Shown piece after piece: positions 1 through 5,511 of a stretch of DNA of 17,461 nucleotides. The stretch's first letter is position 1, and each line of letters opens with the position of its first letter. The translations under genes were made by a program, and so were the position numbers. Source of the DNA: Darwinimomas sp045600945 (lineage in GTDB: Bacteria; Bacillota; Clostridia; Lachnospirales; Lachnospiraceae); NCBI GenBank assembly GCA_045600945.1, contig JAZRYX010000041.1, positions 1-17,461 on the forward strand. The letters are read 5' to 3'. The notes beneath the pieces were generated by a model. It did not search any database and was not told the origin of the DNA. It was given only the letters and a program-made list of their open reading frames with translations.

Positions 1-821
1 GTGAAGGAAATTATGTTTTTACATCGGGCGATGGCTATAGCGTGACTTTCATTATGTCTGGAGATGAGCTTACCGCCATCGAGTTTAACACCGAAGACTA
101 CGAATATTCAGTGTATAAAGGCACCTATATTCCGCAGAATAGCGAGATGGAGCCCCTGACGATAGCGGACATTTTGCCGGAGGATTTCCCGCGACAAACC
201 GGCGATTTTAGCGAAGCCCCGCACGGTGCATGGATAAGCGTAACACCTGACCATGGTAACACCTGCTATATAGCACATTTGGGAGGACCGGAATGGCCGA
301 TTGACGGAGATGAAATTTTCTTCCGACGGGCCAGCAACATCATAGACTGCTGCCCTCTCGATGGGGTTGTGCAGGAAGAAGATGGGAATTATTGTTATTA
401 TGATATCAGCAGTATACCTACGATAACCTTTGTTATGACAGAAGGGAAACTGACATCCATAATATTTAATGAGCAGTCGCAGTACAGCACCACTTCCGGA
501 ACCTATGAGCCACCGGAGAATACAATCGTAACAACACAAGAAAAATCTGTCATACCTGAAGAAGATAATGAGAATGATAATCCTCAGGAGGACAATCAGG
601 AATCTATTCCTTCAATCACAGGCACTCAGCCCAAAGAGGATGAACGGAATGATAATATCGAAAAAAATACACGAGAGACTTTGGAAAACGCTTTGAAGAA
701 ATTTAAAAGATCAACGGCAAGGGAGAGCGTTCTTTCGGAAATAAGAAAACGTGAGCATTACGAAAAGCCGATTTCAAAAAGAAAGAAAAAATCAGAAGCG
801 GCACGAAAGAGAAAATATTAA
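1..821 (+). CDS. Repeat-domain protein with C-terminal ribosomal protein bS21-like domain (5' partial)
   Basis: The frame is open from the left edge (first full codon at position 3), so the true start lies outside the window. GTG at 42 is only an internal codon. Two related segments are visible: one at the edge ending GTYIP, and one at about 366-516 ending GTYEPP. Both share the pattern GNY...TF(I/V)M...LT.I.FN. Between them is a stretch starting TIADILPEDFP. An acidic low-complexity linker follows (about 540-655), then a basic C-terminal domain (about 654-818) that closely resembles ribosomal protein bS21: ETLENALKKFKRS, then RKREHYEKP, then KRKKKSEAARKRKY at the very end. Normal bS21 is a free protein of about 57 residues that sits near the 16S rRNA 3' end. 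No in-frame ATG precedes the domain, so it should be made only as part of the fusion. I do not recognise the N-terminal repeats; they resemble repeats of extracellular clostridial proteins. The bS21 match is confident, the function is unknown. Confidence 0.8.
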   Translation, partial: EGNYVFTSGDGYSVTFIMSGDELTAIEFNTEDYEYSVYKGTYIPQNSEMEPLTIADILPEDFPRQTGDFSEAPHGAWISVTPDHGNTCYIAHLGGPEWPIDGDEIFFRRASNIIDCCPLDGVVQEEDGNYCYYDISSIPTITFVMTEGKLTSIIFNEQSQYSTTSGTYEPPENTIVTTQEKSVIPEEDNENDNPQEDNQESIPSITGTQPKEDERNDNIEKNTRETLENALKKFKRSTARESVLSEIRKREHYEKPISKRKKKSEAARKRKY

Positions 822-829
822 TTAAACAG

Positions 830-880
830 ACTGCGGAAAAGTTAAGTATTTAGTAGTACGAAAAGCTTTTCCGCAGTATT
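830..880. terminator. Bidirectional terminator between converging genes
   Basis: A perfect 12-bp inverted repeat (ACTGCGGAAAAG at 830-841, its complement at 866-877) is followed by ATTTTATT on the + strand. It lies between the bS21-fusion stop (821) and the resolvase stop (890), so it probably ends both transcripts. Confidence 0.75.
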
Positions 881-889
881 TTATTGAAA

Positions 890-1492
890 TTACTTGACCA
901 TTCTAACAAGCTTATAAAAACTGCTCTTCTTAATCCCAAGCATCTTCATGGCATCTGTAGCTGTGATATTCCCATCCTTCCATTCAGCATATACATCATC
1001 CCAGTTATCAGGGAATTCAATACGAGGTCTGCCAAGATATTTTCCCTTAGCCTTAGCAGCAGCGATACCTTCAGCCTGTCTTTGATGGATCGTAAGCCTT
1101 TCCTGTTCAGCTATCGTACCAAGGACTTCAATCAGGATGTTGTTCACCATGTCAAATACCCAGTTCTGAGATGATGGAAGATCCATCATGGTAGTAGGAA
1201 GATCTATGATCTTGACTCTGATACCGGAATCCTTGAAATACTGAAGCTCATTTCTGATATCGAGCTTGCTTCTGCTTAATCGGTCCAATGATTTCACGAT
1301 GAGAGTATCCCCTTCCCTCAAGATAGTAGTCTTAAGCGCCTGATATCCGGGCCTATCAAGAGATTTGCCTGATTCCTTATCTGTGATTATATCCCTGTCA
1401 TCAGCTCCGAGATTCTTAAATGCCTCAAGCTGTCTGTCAAGGTTCTGTTCCTTGGATGATACTCTGGCATAGTAGTATGTCCTGTTTTTCAT
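890..1492 (-). CDS. Small serine recombinase (resolvase/invertase family)
   Basis: A 200-aa protein with the full layout of a Tn3/gamma-delta-type serine recombinase. The N-terminal catalytic domain begins YYARVSSKEQNLDRQL, with the probable nucleophile at Ser12 and an Arg at 10. The SLDRLSRS motif carries the conserved active-site arginines. A long linking helix (LGTIAEQERLTIHQRQAEGI) and a GKYLGRP hinge follow. The C-terminal helix-turn-helix ends ITATDAMKMLGIKKSSFYKLVR. Length is typical. ATG at 1492 is preceded by AAAGGAG. It is the last gene of the leftward block, and inverted repeats shaped like a res site lie directly upstream (1512-1622). That suggests multimer resolution or DNA inversion for the element. 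Resolvase versus invertase cannot be decided from sequence alone. Confidence 0.92.
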   Translation of the reverse strand: MKNRTYYYARVSSKEQNLDRQLEAFKNLGADDRDIITDKESGKSLDRPGYQALKTTILREGDTLIVKSLDRLSRSKLDIRNELQYFKDSGIRVKIIDLPTTMMDLPSSQNWVFDMVNNILIEVLGTIAEQERLTIHQRQAEGIAAAKAKGKYLGRPRIEFPDNWDDVYAEWKDGNITATDAMKMLGIKKSSFYKLVRMVK

Positions 1493-1511
1493 TTTCGTCT
1501 CCTTTCCAATA

Positions 1512-1622
1512 GTCCATAAAGGTAAACCTTTGCGAACGGTAACATTTTGCTATGAAACAATGTCCATAAAGGTCGTTTTCAAAGATTACGAACTTCTGCA
1601 AAAGATTGAGACCTTTACGGAC
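1512..1622. other. Putative res-type recombination site of the serine recombinase
   Basis: The 12-mer GTCCATAAAGGT occurs twice in direct orientation (1512-1523 and 1562-1573). Inverted partners are ACCTTTGCGAAC (1526-1537), a degenerate copy at 1582-1593, and ACCTTTACGGAC (1611-1622). This gives subsite I at 1512-1537 (26 bp), a 24-bp gap, subsite II at about 1562-1593 (32 bp) and subsite III at about 1596-1622 (27 bp, degenerate left half). Gamma-delta res has subsites of similar size and spacing over about 114 bp, next to the resolvase gene. The repeats could also serve as operators controlling the recombinase. Confidence 0.6.
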
Positions 1623-1630
1623 AGAATTAA

Positions 1631-2287
1631 TCAGATCATCCCACGTTCCTTGAAGCTGAAATATCCGGATTGAGAGATTATGATATGATCCATGAATTTG
1701 ATTCCGGTAGTGGTGCAAGCAGAAGATATCTTGTTCGTAACATCGATATCGGCATCAGATGGAGAAGCCACACTTCCTGATGGGTGATTGTGGCATAAAG
1801 CGATAGAGCAGGCATTGTTCCTTAAAGCCGATATGATGACTTCCCTTACGGACACAAGAGAAGAATCAACGGTTCCTCTGGTAAGTATCTGTTCTGATAT
1901 TAGATTCCGGTGATTGTTGAAGCATAGGAGCCTTAACTGTTCACGTTCCTCAAACATCATCTCGGCTTTGACATGCTTCACGATCACTTCCGGAGAGTTG
2001 AAGACTGGTTCGATTGAGTTATTCTCTTTGAATATCCTCTTAGAGAGCTCAACCAAGGCAACTATCTTCATGGAAGTTGACTTAGAAAGCCCGAGATTCT
2101 GAAGCTCAGATGGCTCAAGGTTCATGATGTCCTGAAGGTTATAACTTATAAGGTCCTTTGATCCGGTGATCACCGAGAAGAGTTCCGGGATAGTGAGTGA
2201 TGGTACTCCATAAGCTGTCATACGGTTGATAGGGCGTGATTCATAAGGCAGTTCAGATATGCTGCATACTTTTGTTATCGTGTTCAT
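1631..2287 (-). CDS. RadC-family JAB/MPN (JAMM) domain protein
   Basis: A 218-aa protein with the RadC family order: an N-terminal segment with helix-hairpin-helix character (IPELFSVITGSKDL... LGLSKSTSMKIVALVELSKRI), then an MPN/JAMM domain with the signature HNHPSG at residues 166-171 and the PSDAD acidic residue near 180. These are the usual metal ligands, so the active site looks intact. The start is ATG at 2287, preceded by GGAGG; an upstream TTG at 2302 overlaps that ribosome binding site and is unlikely to be used. RadC-like proteins are common on plasmids and integrative elements. Their biochemical role is unsettled despite the old DNA-repair name. Confidence 0.9.
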   Translation of the reverse strand: MNTITKVCSISELPYESRPINRMTAYGVPSLTIPELFSVITGSKDLISYNLQDIMNLEPSELQNLGLSKSTSMKIVALVELSKRIFKENNSIEPVFNSPEVIVKHVKAEMMFEEREQLRLLCFNNHRNLISEQILTRGTVDSSLVSVREVIISALRNNACSIALCHNHPSGSVASPSDADIDVTNKISSACTTTGIKFMDHIIISQSGYFSFKERGMI

Positions 2288-2304
2288 ATGTTTATCCTCC
2301 AAAA

Positions 2305-2337
2305 TAGAAATAAGAGAGCCAGTATAAGCCAGCTCTC
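2305..2337 (-). terminator. Hairpin between the 24-aa peptide gene and radC-like gene
   Basis: On the minus strand GAGAGC/GCTCTC (2332-2337 with 2314-2319) forms a stem, extended by two G-U pairs and one G-C pair in RNA. A T-rich stretch (TTATTTCTATTTT) follows. It lies just before the radC-like ribosome binding site, so it could be a weak terminator, an attenuator or an RNA-processing site. Confidence 0.45.
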
Positions 2338-2345
2338 ATGAAAAG

Positions 2346-2420
2346 TTACGATCTCCATCCGATGTACCAGATGAAGAGGAATAAAAAATCGATAGTCACT
2401 ATCCATCCGTTTACTGTCAT
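2346..2420 (-). CDS. Very small hydrophobic peptide (24 aa)
   Basis: ATG at 2420 to TAA at 2346-2348 encodes MTVNGWIVTIDFLFLFIWYI followed by GWRS. It is tryptophan-rich, hydrophobic in the middle and positively charged at the end, as expected of a single-pass membrane peptide. The start lies 5 nt after the stop codon of the 55-aa gene, and GAGG at the end of that gene could act as ribosome binding site, suggesting translational coupling. I recognise no family. At this length chance cannot be excluded, but the tight spacing and composition support it. Confidence 0.45.
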   Translation of the reverse strand: MTVNGWIVTIDFLFLFIWYIGWRS

Positions 2421-2425
2421 AGGCG

Positions 2426-2593
2426 TTACCTCACTCCCAGAAGCAATAGAAGGAAGTATACGATCATAGTCTCTATGAAGTATCCGTCAGATGTCGGATG
2501 ACCTCCTAAGATTGCGTTGTAGATCAGAACAATGATGAATGCGATAAGCAGTAAGATACCTGTTAAAACGATTACTGTCCAGAAATCTTTCAT
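2426..2593 (-). CDS. Small membrane protein (55 aa)
   Basis: ATG at 2593 to TAA at 2426-2428. The ribosome binding site is strong (AAGGAGGATCTGA before ATG). The protein starts MKDFWTVIVLTGILLLIAFI. A first hydrophobic segment covers about residues 6-27, a polar stretch GGHPTSDG follows at about 30-37, and a second hydrophobic segment ends IVYFLLLLLGVR. Two membrane helices are likely. It lies 11 nt downstream of the zinc-ribbon gene in the leftward block. Family unknown. Confidence 0.75.
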   Translation of the reverse strand: MKDFWTVIVLTGILLLIAFIIVLIYNAILGGHPTSDGYFIETMIVYFLLLLLGVR

Positions 2594-2604
2594 TCAGATC
2601 CTCC

Positions 2605-3192
2605 TTATACATGAAATTCGACCTTTACAAGATACTTGATCTCAGAATGCCTTATCTGTTTCTTCTGAAGAGCCATATATTCCTCATGTATCTCATCATT
2701 GAGCCGATCAATGCGATTCCTCATCTTCTTAAGCCTATCAAGAGTGCTTTCAGGCCTTAGATCCTTTCCACAGACAGGGCAGTGGTTTGAGTGAAGATGA
2801 TTCCTGCTTATCCTGGAGCCACAGCTTTTGCATCCGATGAATTCAGCTTTTGCATCAGCGAAATGAAGCCTCCTTGAGATCTCATGATATGTCGAGGTCA
2901 GTTCATTAGCCTTGAAGACTAACTTATTGTATCTGACAGATGGTACGAGATTCGGATATTCACGATATCTTACAGCGAGTTGGTCATACCAGGGATTCTC
3001 ATTCTCCTCTATCCATTTCTCTGCAGCATCTCTGTTATCGAGAACCATATCATCAAGCCAGCGTATAGGTGCCGGGAGTCCTGATGCTCCTTCATAGTAA
3101 TCCTCATGTCTTGCAATGGAGTCGAAATACTCCTGTACCTTCCTCTTATCGCAATTAAGCGGAAAGCTTTCCTTATAGATCTGATGTCCCAT
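2605..3192 (-). CDS. Zinc-ribbon protein of unknown function with C-terminal coiled coil
   Basis: A 195-aa protein with CAAAGGAGGAACACT before ATG 3192. The N-terminal 115 residues are rich in W, Y and charged residues and have no motif I recognise. A four-cysteine zinc ribbon follows (C121-x2-C124 and C138-x2-C141, with several histidines between). The last 45 residues (LDRLKKMRNRIDRLNDEIHE and beyond) look like an amphipathic helix or coiled coil. There is no signal peptide or membrane segment, so it is probably cytoplasmic. It sits between the SprT-like gene and the 55-aa membrane protein. The ribbon suggests nucleic-acid or protein binding, which is only an inference. Confidence 0.8.
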   Translation of the reverse strand: MGHQIYKESFPLNCDKRKVQEYFDSIARHEDYYEGASGLPAPIRWLDDMVLDNRDAAEKWIEENENPWYDQLAVRYREYPNLVPSVRYNKLVFKANELTSTYHEISRRLHFADAKAEFIGCKSCGSRISRNHLHSNHCPVCGKDLRPESTLDRLKKMRNRIDRLNDEIHEEYMALQKKQIRHSEIKYLVKVEFHV

Positions 3193-3218
3193 AGTGTTCC
3201 TCCTTTGAAAGTTAATAT

Positions 3219-3881
3219 TTACGATTCGTAATACAGTTCCTGATCACAGTCCATACAGAGGAGATGAATTCCTGTACGGGTAGCTCTTACAGATAAACCG
3301 CAGCATGGACATACAAGCTTATGAGAGTTCGATTTCTTCTTTGGCGGAAGTATGAGAGTTCCACCATTATGTGTACCCGTAGGACCGGAGACGAAAGAAT
3401 ATCCCTCATTACGTCCAATCAAAATGTCGGTGAGGTTATTCTCCAGTATGAATTCAATCATCTGATCAGATGGCTCTGTATGGGTATAACCGTATTTGCC
3501 GTTTGGTTCCTTTGATACAACAGCCCCTCCATGAGATTCAGCAATCCATTTGAAGTTCTTGTTGTGATAGATGTAGTTGTTGGAGCAGTCCTTGATCTTA
3601 TGGACAGCTGCAAAGAGATGGCACATCTCATGGTAGAGGGTTGTAGCCGTAAGCTCGATAGGCCTGTTAAGAGTACCTGCACCGATGTTTATCTCATAAG
3701 AATCACCTGTTATGGATTTCCATGTACCGGGATTTAAGGTGAAGTGGCCATAAGCACGTGGAGTTGACTGGATGGTGATAGTGGGCCTTACAAGTTCTCC
3801 GGAAAAGAATCTCTCATTGATGAGATCGAAGAGTTTGTTGAGATATCCTACTGCACGGACATAAGATGATAATTGTTTCAT
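3219..3881 (-). CDS. SprT-like zinc metalloprotease-fold protein
   Basis: A 220-aa protein with a SprT-like domain: the zinc-binding helix HEMCH at residues 84-88 supplies two histidines and the catalytic glutamate, and H and G residues further on (YIYHNKNFKWIAESHGG) fit the rest of the fold. A C-terminal zinc ribbon follows (C191, C194, C209, C212). ATG 3881 is preceded by AAAGGA and matches the family's usual beginning better than the upstream start at 3941, which would run through a hairpin. SprT/Spartan relatives act on DNA-protein crosslinks in eukaryotes; the bacterial mobile-element members are mostly uncharacterised. Confidence 0.87.
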   Translation of the reverse strand: MKQLSSYVRAVGYLNKLFDLINERFFSGELVRPTITIQSTPRAYGHFTLNPGTWKSITGDSYEINIGAGTLNRPIELTATTLYHEMCHLFAAVHKIKDCSNNYIYHNKNFKWIAESHGGAVVSKEPNGKYGYTHTEPSDQMIEFILENNLTDILIGRNEGYSFVSGPTGTHNGGTLILPPKKKSNSHKLVCPCCGLSVRATRTGIHLLCMDCDQELYYES

Positions 3882-3904
3882 GTTTTTCGTTCCTTTCTCT
3901 ACTT

Positions 3905-3946
3905 GAAATAATGAAAGGGCAGGAGTATACTGTGCTCCCACCCTTT
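3905..3946 (-). terminator. Strong RNA hairpin upstream of the SprT-like gene
   Basis: Read leftward, AAAGGGUGGGAG (3946-3935) pairs with CUCCUGCCCUUU (3925-3914) over 12 bp, including adjacent U-G and G-U pairs, around a 9-nt loop; CAUUAUUUC follows. In the opposite strand the two wobble pairs become mismatches, which points to function in the leftward transcript. It may be a terminator or attenuator just before the SprT-like ribosome binding site. Confidence 0.5.
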
Positions 3947-3963
3947 GGGGTTAAATGTGGTAA

Positions 3964-4009
3964 AGCTCTTATGTCAGCCGATATTTGATGTAAGAGCTCT
4001 TTTCTTTTA
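3964..4009. terminator. Hairpin after the 96-aa coiled-coil gene
   Basis: AGCTCTTA (3964-3971) and TAAGAGCT (3991-3998) form an 8-bp stem just past the stop of the 96-aa gene. The T-rich tract CTCTTTTCTTTT lies on the + strand side, so as a classical terminator it would act rightward; in the leftward RNA it is simply a stem-loop. The loop contains ATCGGCTGA, which recurs before the hairpin near 4410. Confidence 0.4.
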
Positions 4010-4297
4010 CTGACTTACCGTGAACCTCTTGGAAGAGACCTGCTTAAGGTAATACGTATAAACCTCATCACCAAGCTCCTCTTTGAACTTCTTGGTATCG
4101 AATCTGTTGGTAAGGACATCGATGAATCTTACAACGAAGTTCGGTGTGGTGATCTCATCTGTTCCGAGATCCGACATCTGTTTCTTGATGCTGTCCTTGA
4201 TCTCTTCAGCCTTTGCCTTGAAAGATTCAGCCTCTGTTTCATACTGCTGCATAAGTGTGATCTTGTTCTCAAGAACTGCGATTTCATTAACTGACAT
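4007..4297 (-). CDS. Small coiled-coil protein of phage/ICE type (96 aa)
   Basis: ATG 4297 is preceded by CAAAGGAG. The first ~50 residues (NEIAVLENKITLMQQYETEA and on) are a heptad-like, charged helix. The C-terminal part carries FVVRFIDVLTNRFDTKKFKE and ends YYLKQVSSKRFTVSQ. This pattern of an arginine, F-D-x-K-x-F-K, then T/S-x-R-F near the end is familiar from short uncharacterised proteins of Firmicutes phages and conjugative elements, usually close to recombination or replication genes. No catalytic motif is visible. Confidence 0.78.
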   Translation of the reverse strand: MSVNEIAVLENKITLMQQYETEAESFKAKAEEIKDSIKKQMSDLGTDEITTPNFVVRFIDVLTNRFDTKKFKEELGDEVYTYYLKQVSSKRFTVSQ

Positions 4298-4393
4298 AGT
4301 TTTTCTCCTTTGAGTTTAATTGCATACCCTCATGCCTGAGCTTTCTGCCATATCTGACAGCGGTACCTTTTCTATCGCCTGGTACATTTGCGT

Positions 4394-4419
4394 AAAAAAA
4401 TAAGAGCTTAATAAGCTCT
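4394..4419 (-). terminator. Rho-independent terminator, leftward
   Basis: On the minus strand AGAGCTT-ATT-AAGCTCT (4419-4403) is a perfect 7-bp stem with a 3-nt loop, followed by TA and seven Ts (4400-4394). This is the clearest terminator in the leftward block. It separates the 67-aa, DUF3846-like and 38-aa genes from the genes to their left, which must be expressed by read-through or from a promoter I could not identify. Confidence 0.75.
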
Positions 4420-4450
4420 GAGTTACTGATGTTTCAGCCGATACATCCTT

Positions 4451-4567
4451 TTAATGAGATTTCTTACCTCCATTTGATGCAAGCTCTAAGAGCCATTCAT
4501 AATCTGCTGCTGAGAGAACCTCAAGGGAATCTCCATTCTCCAACATGGTTTCAAGTGTCTCGTTCAT
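4451..4567 (-). CDS. Small acidic protein (38 aa)
   Basis: ATG 4567 to TAA 4451-4453, preceded by AATTAAAGGAGGAAAATCAA, an excellent ribosome binding site. It begins MNETLETMLENGDSLEVLSA and continues DYEWLLELASNGGKKSH. The protein is acidic, probably helical, and has no membrane segment. It follows the DUF3846-like gene by 18 nt. I know no family; small acidic proteins of this kind on mobile elements are sometimes protein inhibitors, but nothing here shows that. Confidence 0.7.
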   Translation of the reverse strand: MNETLETMLENGDSLEVLSAADYEWLLELASNGGKKSH

Positions 4568-4585
4568 TTGATTTTCCTCCTTTAA

Positions 4586-4978
4586 TTAACCTATAGTTAC
4601 AACCGGGTAACAGAATTCACCGAATCCCCAGTTAGTTACCTTCTCTGAGATTGATAAGATGTCAGCATGAGATAGAGATACGAATTCACCTGTATCATCC
4701 GGATCCTCTGCAGAAGTTATGAGTAAAGCACCTACAAGCATGGGATGACCTGATTCATCTACAGCTGAGATGCAAGGATCTTTCTTAAGAAGTCCTTCAT
4801 CATCACAGATAATGCAGTATTCCTTACCATTGATCGGGAGATAGATGATGGTGATGAGGTCACAGTGGAGAAGCTGATAGTAGGCATTGAGTTCCTGATC
4901 AACCTCTACAGGTCCGAAGTTACCGGCTACAGGGTCTACGAGATAGCCTTTGAGAGTTGTCTTGGTTTTTGTTGTCAT
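4586..4978 (-). CDS. DUF3846-like protein (130 aa)
   Basis: ATG 4978 is preceded by AAAGGAGGACAACTAAC, and the start lies directly after the 67-aa gene's stop codon, so the pair is probably translationally coupled. The protein starts MTTKTKTTLKGYLVDPVAGN, then has VEVDQELNAYYQLLHCDLIT and YCIICDDEGLLKKDP. The order 'short beta strand, D-x-LxxYYxLL-x-CD-x-I/V, then a conserved D-D/E-G-L' matches DUF3846 proteins found on phages and conjugative elements. It is soluble, with no catalytic motif. Function is unknown for the family as far as I know. Confidence 0.75.
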   Translation of the reverse strand: MTTKTKTTLKGYLVDPVAGNFGPVEVDQELNAYYQLLHCDLITIIYLPINGKEYCIICDDEGLLKKDPCISAVDESGHPMLVGALLITSAEDPDDTGEFVSLSHADILSISEKVTNWGFGEFCYPVVTIG

Positions 4979-4979
4979 G

Positions 4980-5183
4980 TTAGTTGTCCTCCTTTGATTT
5001 AAAAATACTGATTACAAGAGCCGTAATTACTGAAGAGGTTATGATTCCAGCAATCAAAGTGATGGTCCATCCGGTATCTGTAGGGATGGAGAGAGCCCAG
5101 GATATGAGAGATCCCGAAGTAAAGCTGATGATAAGGGTTACGAGAGCGGCTAAGATAGCCATGAGTGATACTGTTTGTTTCAT
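4980..5183 (-). CDS. Small two-helix membrane protein (67 aa)
   Basis: ATG 5183 is preceded by CCAAAGGAGGAAAAACAA. Two hydrophobic segments (about residues 5-27 and 40-59) flank a short polar loop (SIPTDTGW), and the C-terminus is charged (FKSKEDN), predicting a membrane hairpin. It is the first gene of the leftward block. Its family is not recognised. Confidence 0.8.
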   Translation of the reverse strand: MKQTVSLMAILAALVTLIISFTSGSLISWALSIPTDTGWTITLIAGIITSSVITALVISIFKSKEDN

Positions 5184-5511
5184 TTGTTTTTCCTCCTTTG
5201 GATTGAATGTTGATATTTAAGTTGCTGATGCAGCAGATCCTCCTTTCTTGGCTGCATACTAAAAAGACCAGCTTGTGGGCTGGTTGTCTGTAGAAGTCTT
5301 AATTTACATTTTGAAGTTGGGTTTTGGATGCAGATATACGTACATCACATGGATTTCCGGACAGGAAAATCGATTTTTGAAATTTTTGAAAAATTTTTTT
5401 TATAAAAATTTTTTTTCTGAAAAGAGGGTATGATGATATAATAAAATTGTGTAGAAATACAAACGTGTTACATGAGCAATTTACATGTATAAACAAACGA
5501 GGGTTACAGAT
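5184..5511. promoter_or_regulatory. Divergent leader region between the leftward block and the surface-protein gene
   Basis: This gap holds the control sequences for both directions. Leftward RNA would contain a perfect 6-bp stem ACCAGC/GCTGGT (5284-5279 with 5272-5267) followed by CTTTTTAG, a terminator-like hairpin about 80 nt ahead of the first gene and so a candidate attenuator. Nearer the gene, TGCTG-CAT-CAGCA (about 5222-5234) can also fold. A run of A/T tracts lies at 5375-5420. I could not assign a convincing leftward promoter. Confidence 0.5.
5434..5442 (+). promoter_or_regulatory. Extended -10 promoter of the surface-protein gene
   Basis: TGATATAAT is a perfect extended -10 (TGnTATAAT). 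A/T tracts at 5385-5420 upstream could act as an UP element. Transcription would begin near 5449, giving a leader of about 60 nt. That leader contains TTACATG twice (5468-5474, 5481-5487) and the ribosome binding site GAGGG used by ATG 5512. Confidence 0.65.

Noticed and set aside
1437..1718. 93-codon leftward frame between the recombinase and radC-like genes
   Set aside because: It overlaps both well-supported genes in another frame and crosses the res-like repeats.
2288..2302. TTG start for the RadC-like gene
   Set aside because: The first five codons would consist of the GGAGG ribosome binding site that serves ATG 2287.
4316..4387. 23-codon leftward frame beginning MYQAIEKV
   Set aside because: No ribosome binding site; it starts directly in the T-tract side of the terminator at 4394-4419.
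5185..5240. Short leader peptide reading into the 67-aa gene start
   Set aside because: AAAGGAGG precedes it, but the frame would need a CTG start; support is too thin to call.
5299..5496. 65-codon leftward frame in the A/T-rich leader region
   Set aside because: Composition follows poly-A/T tracts, there is no ribosome binding site, and it overlaps the promoter and leader of the surface-protein gene.
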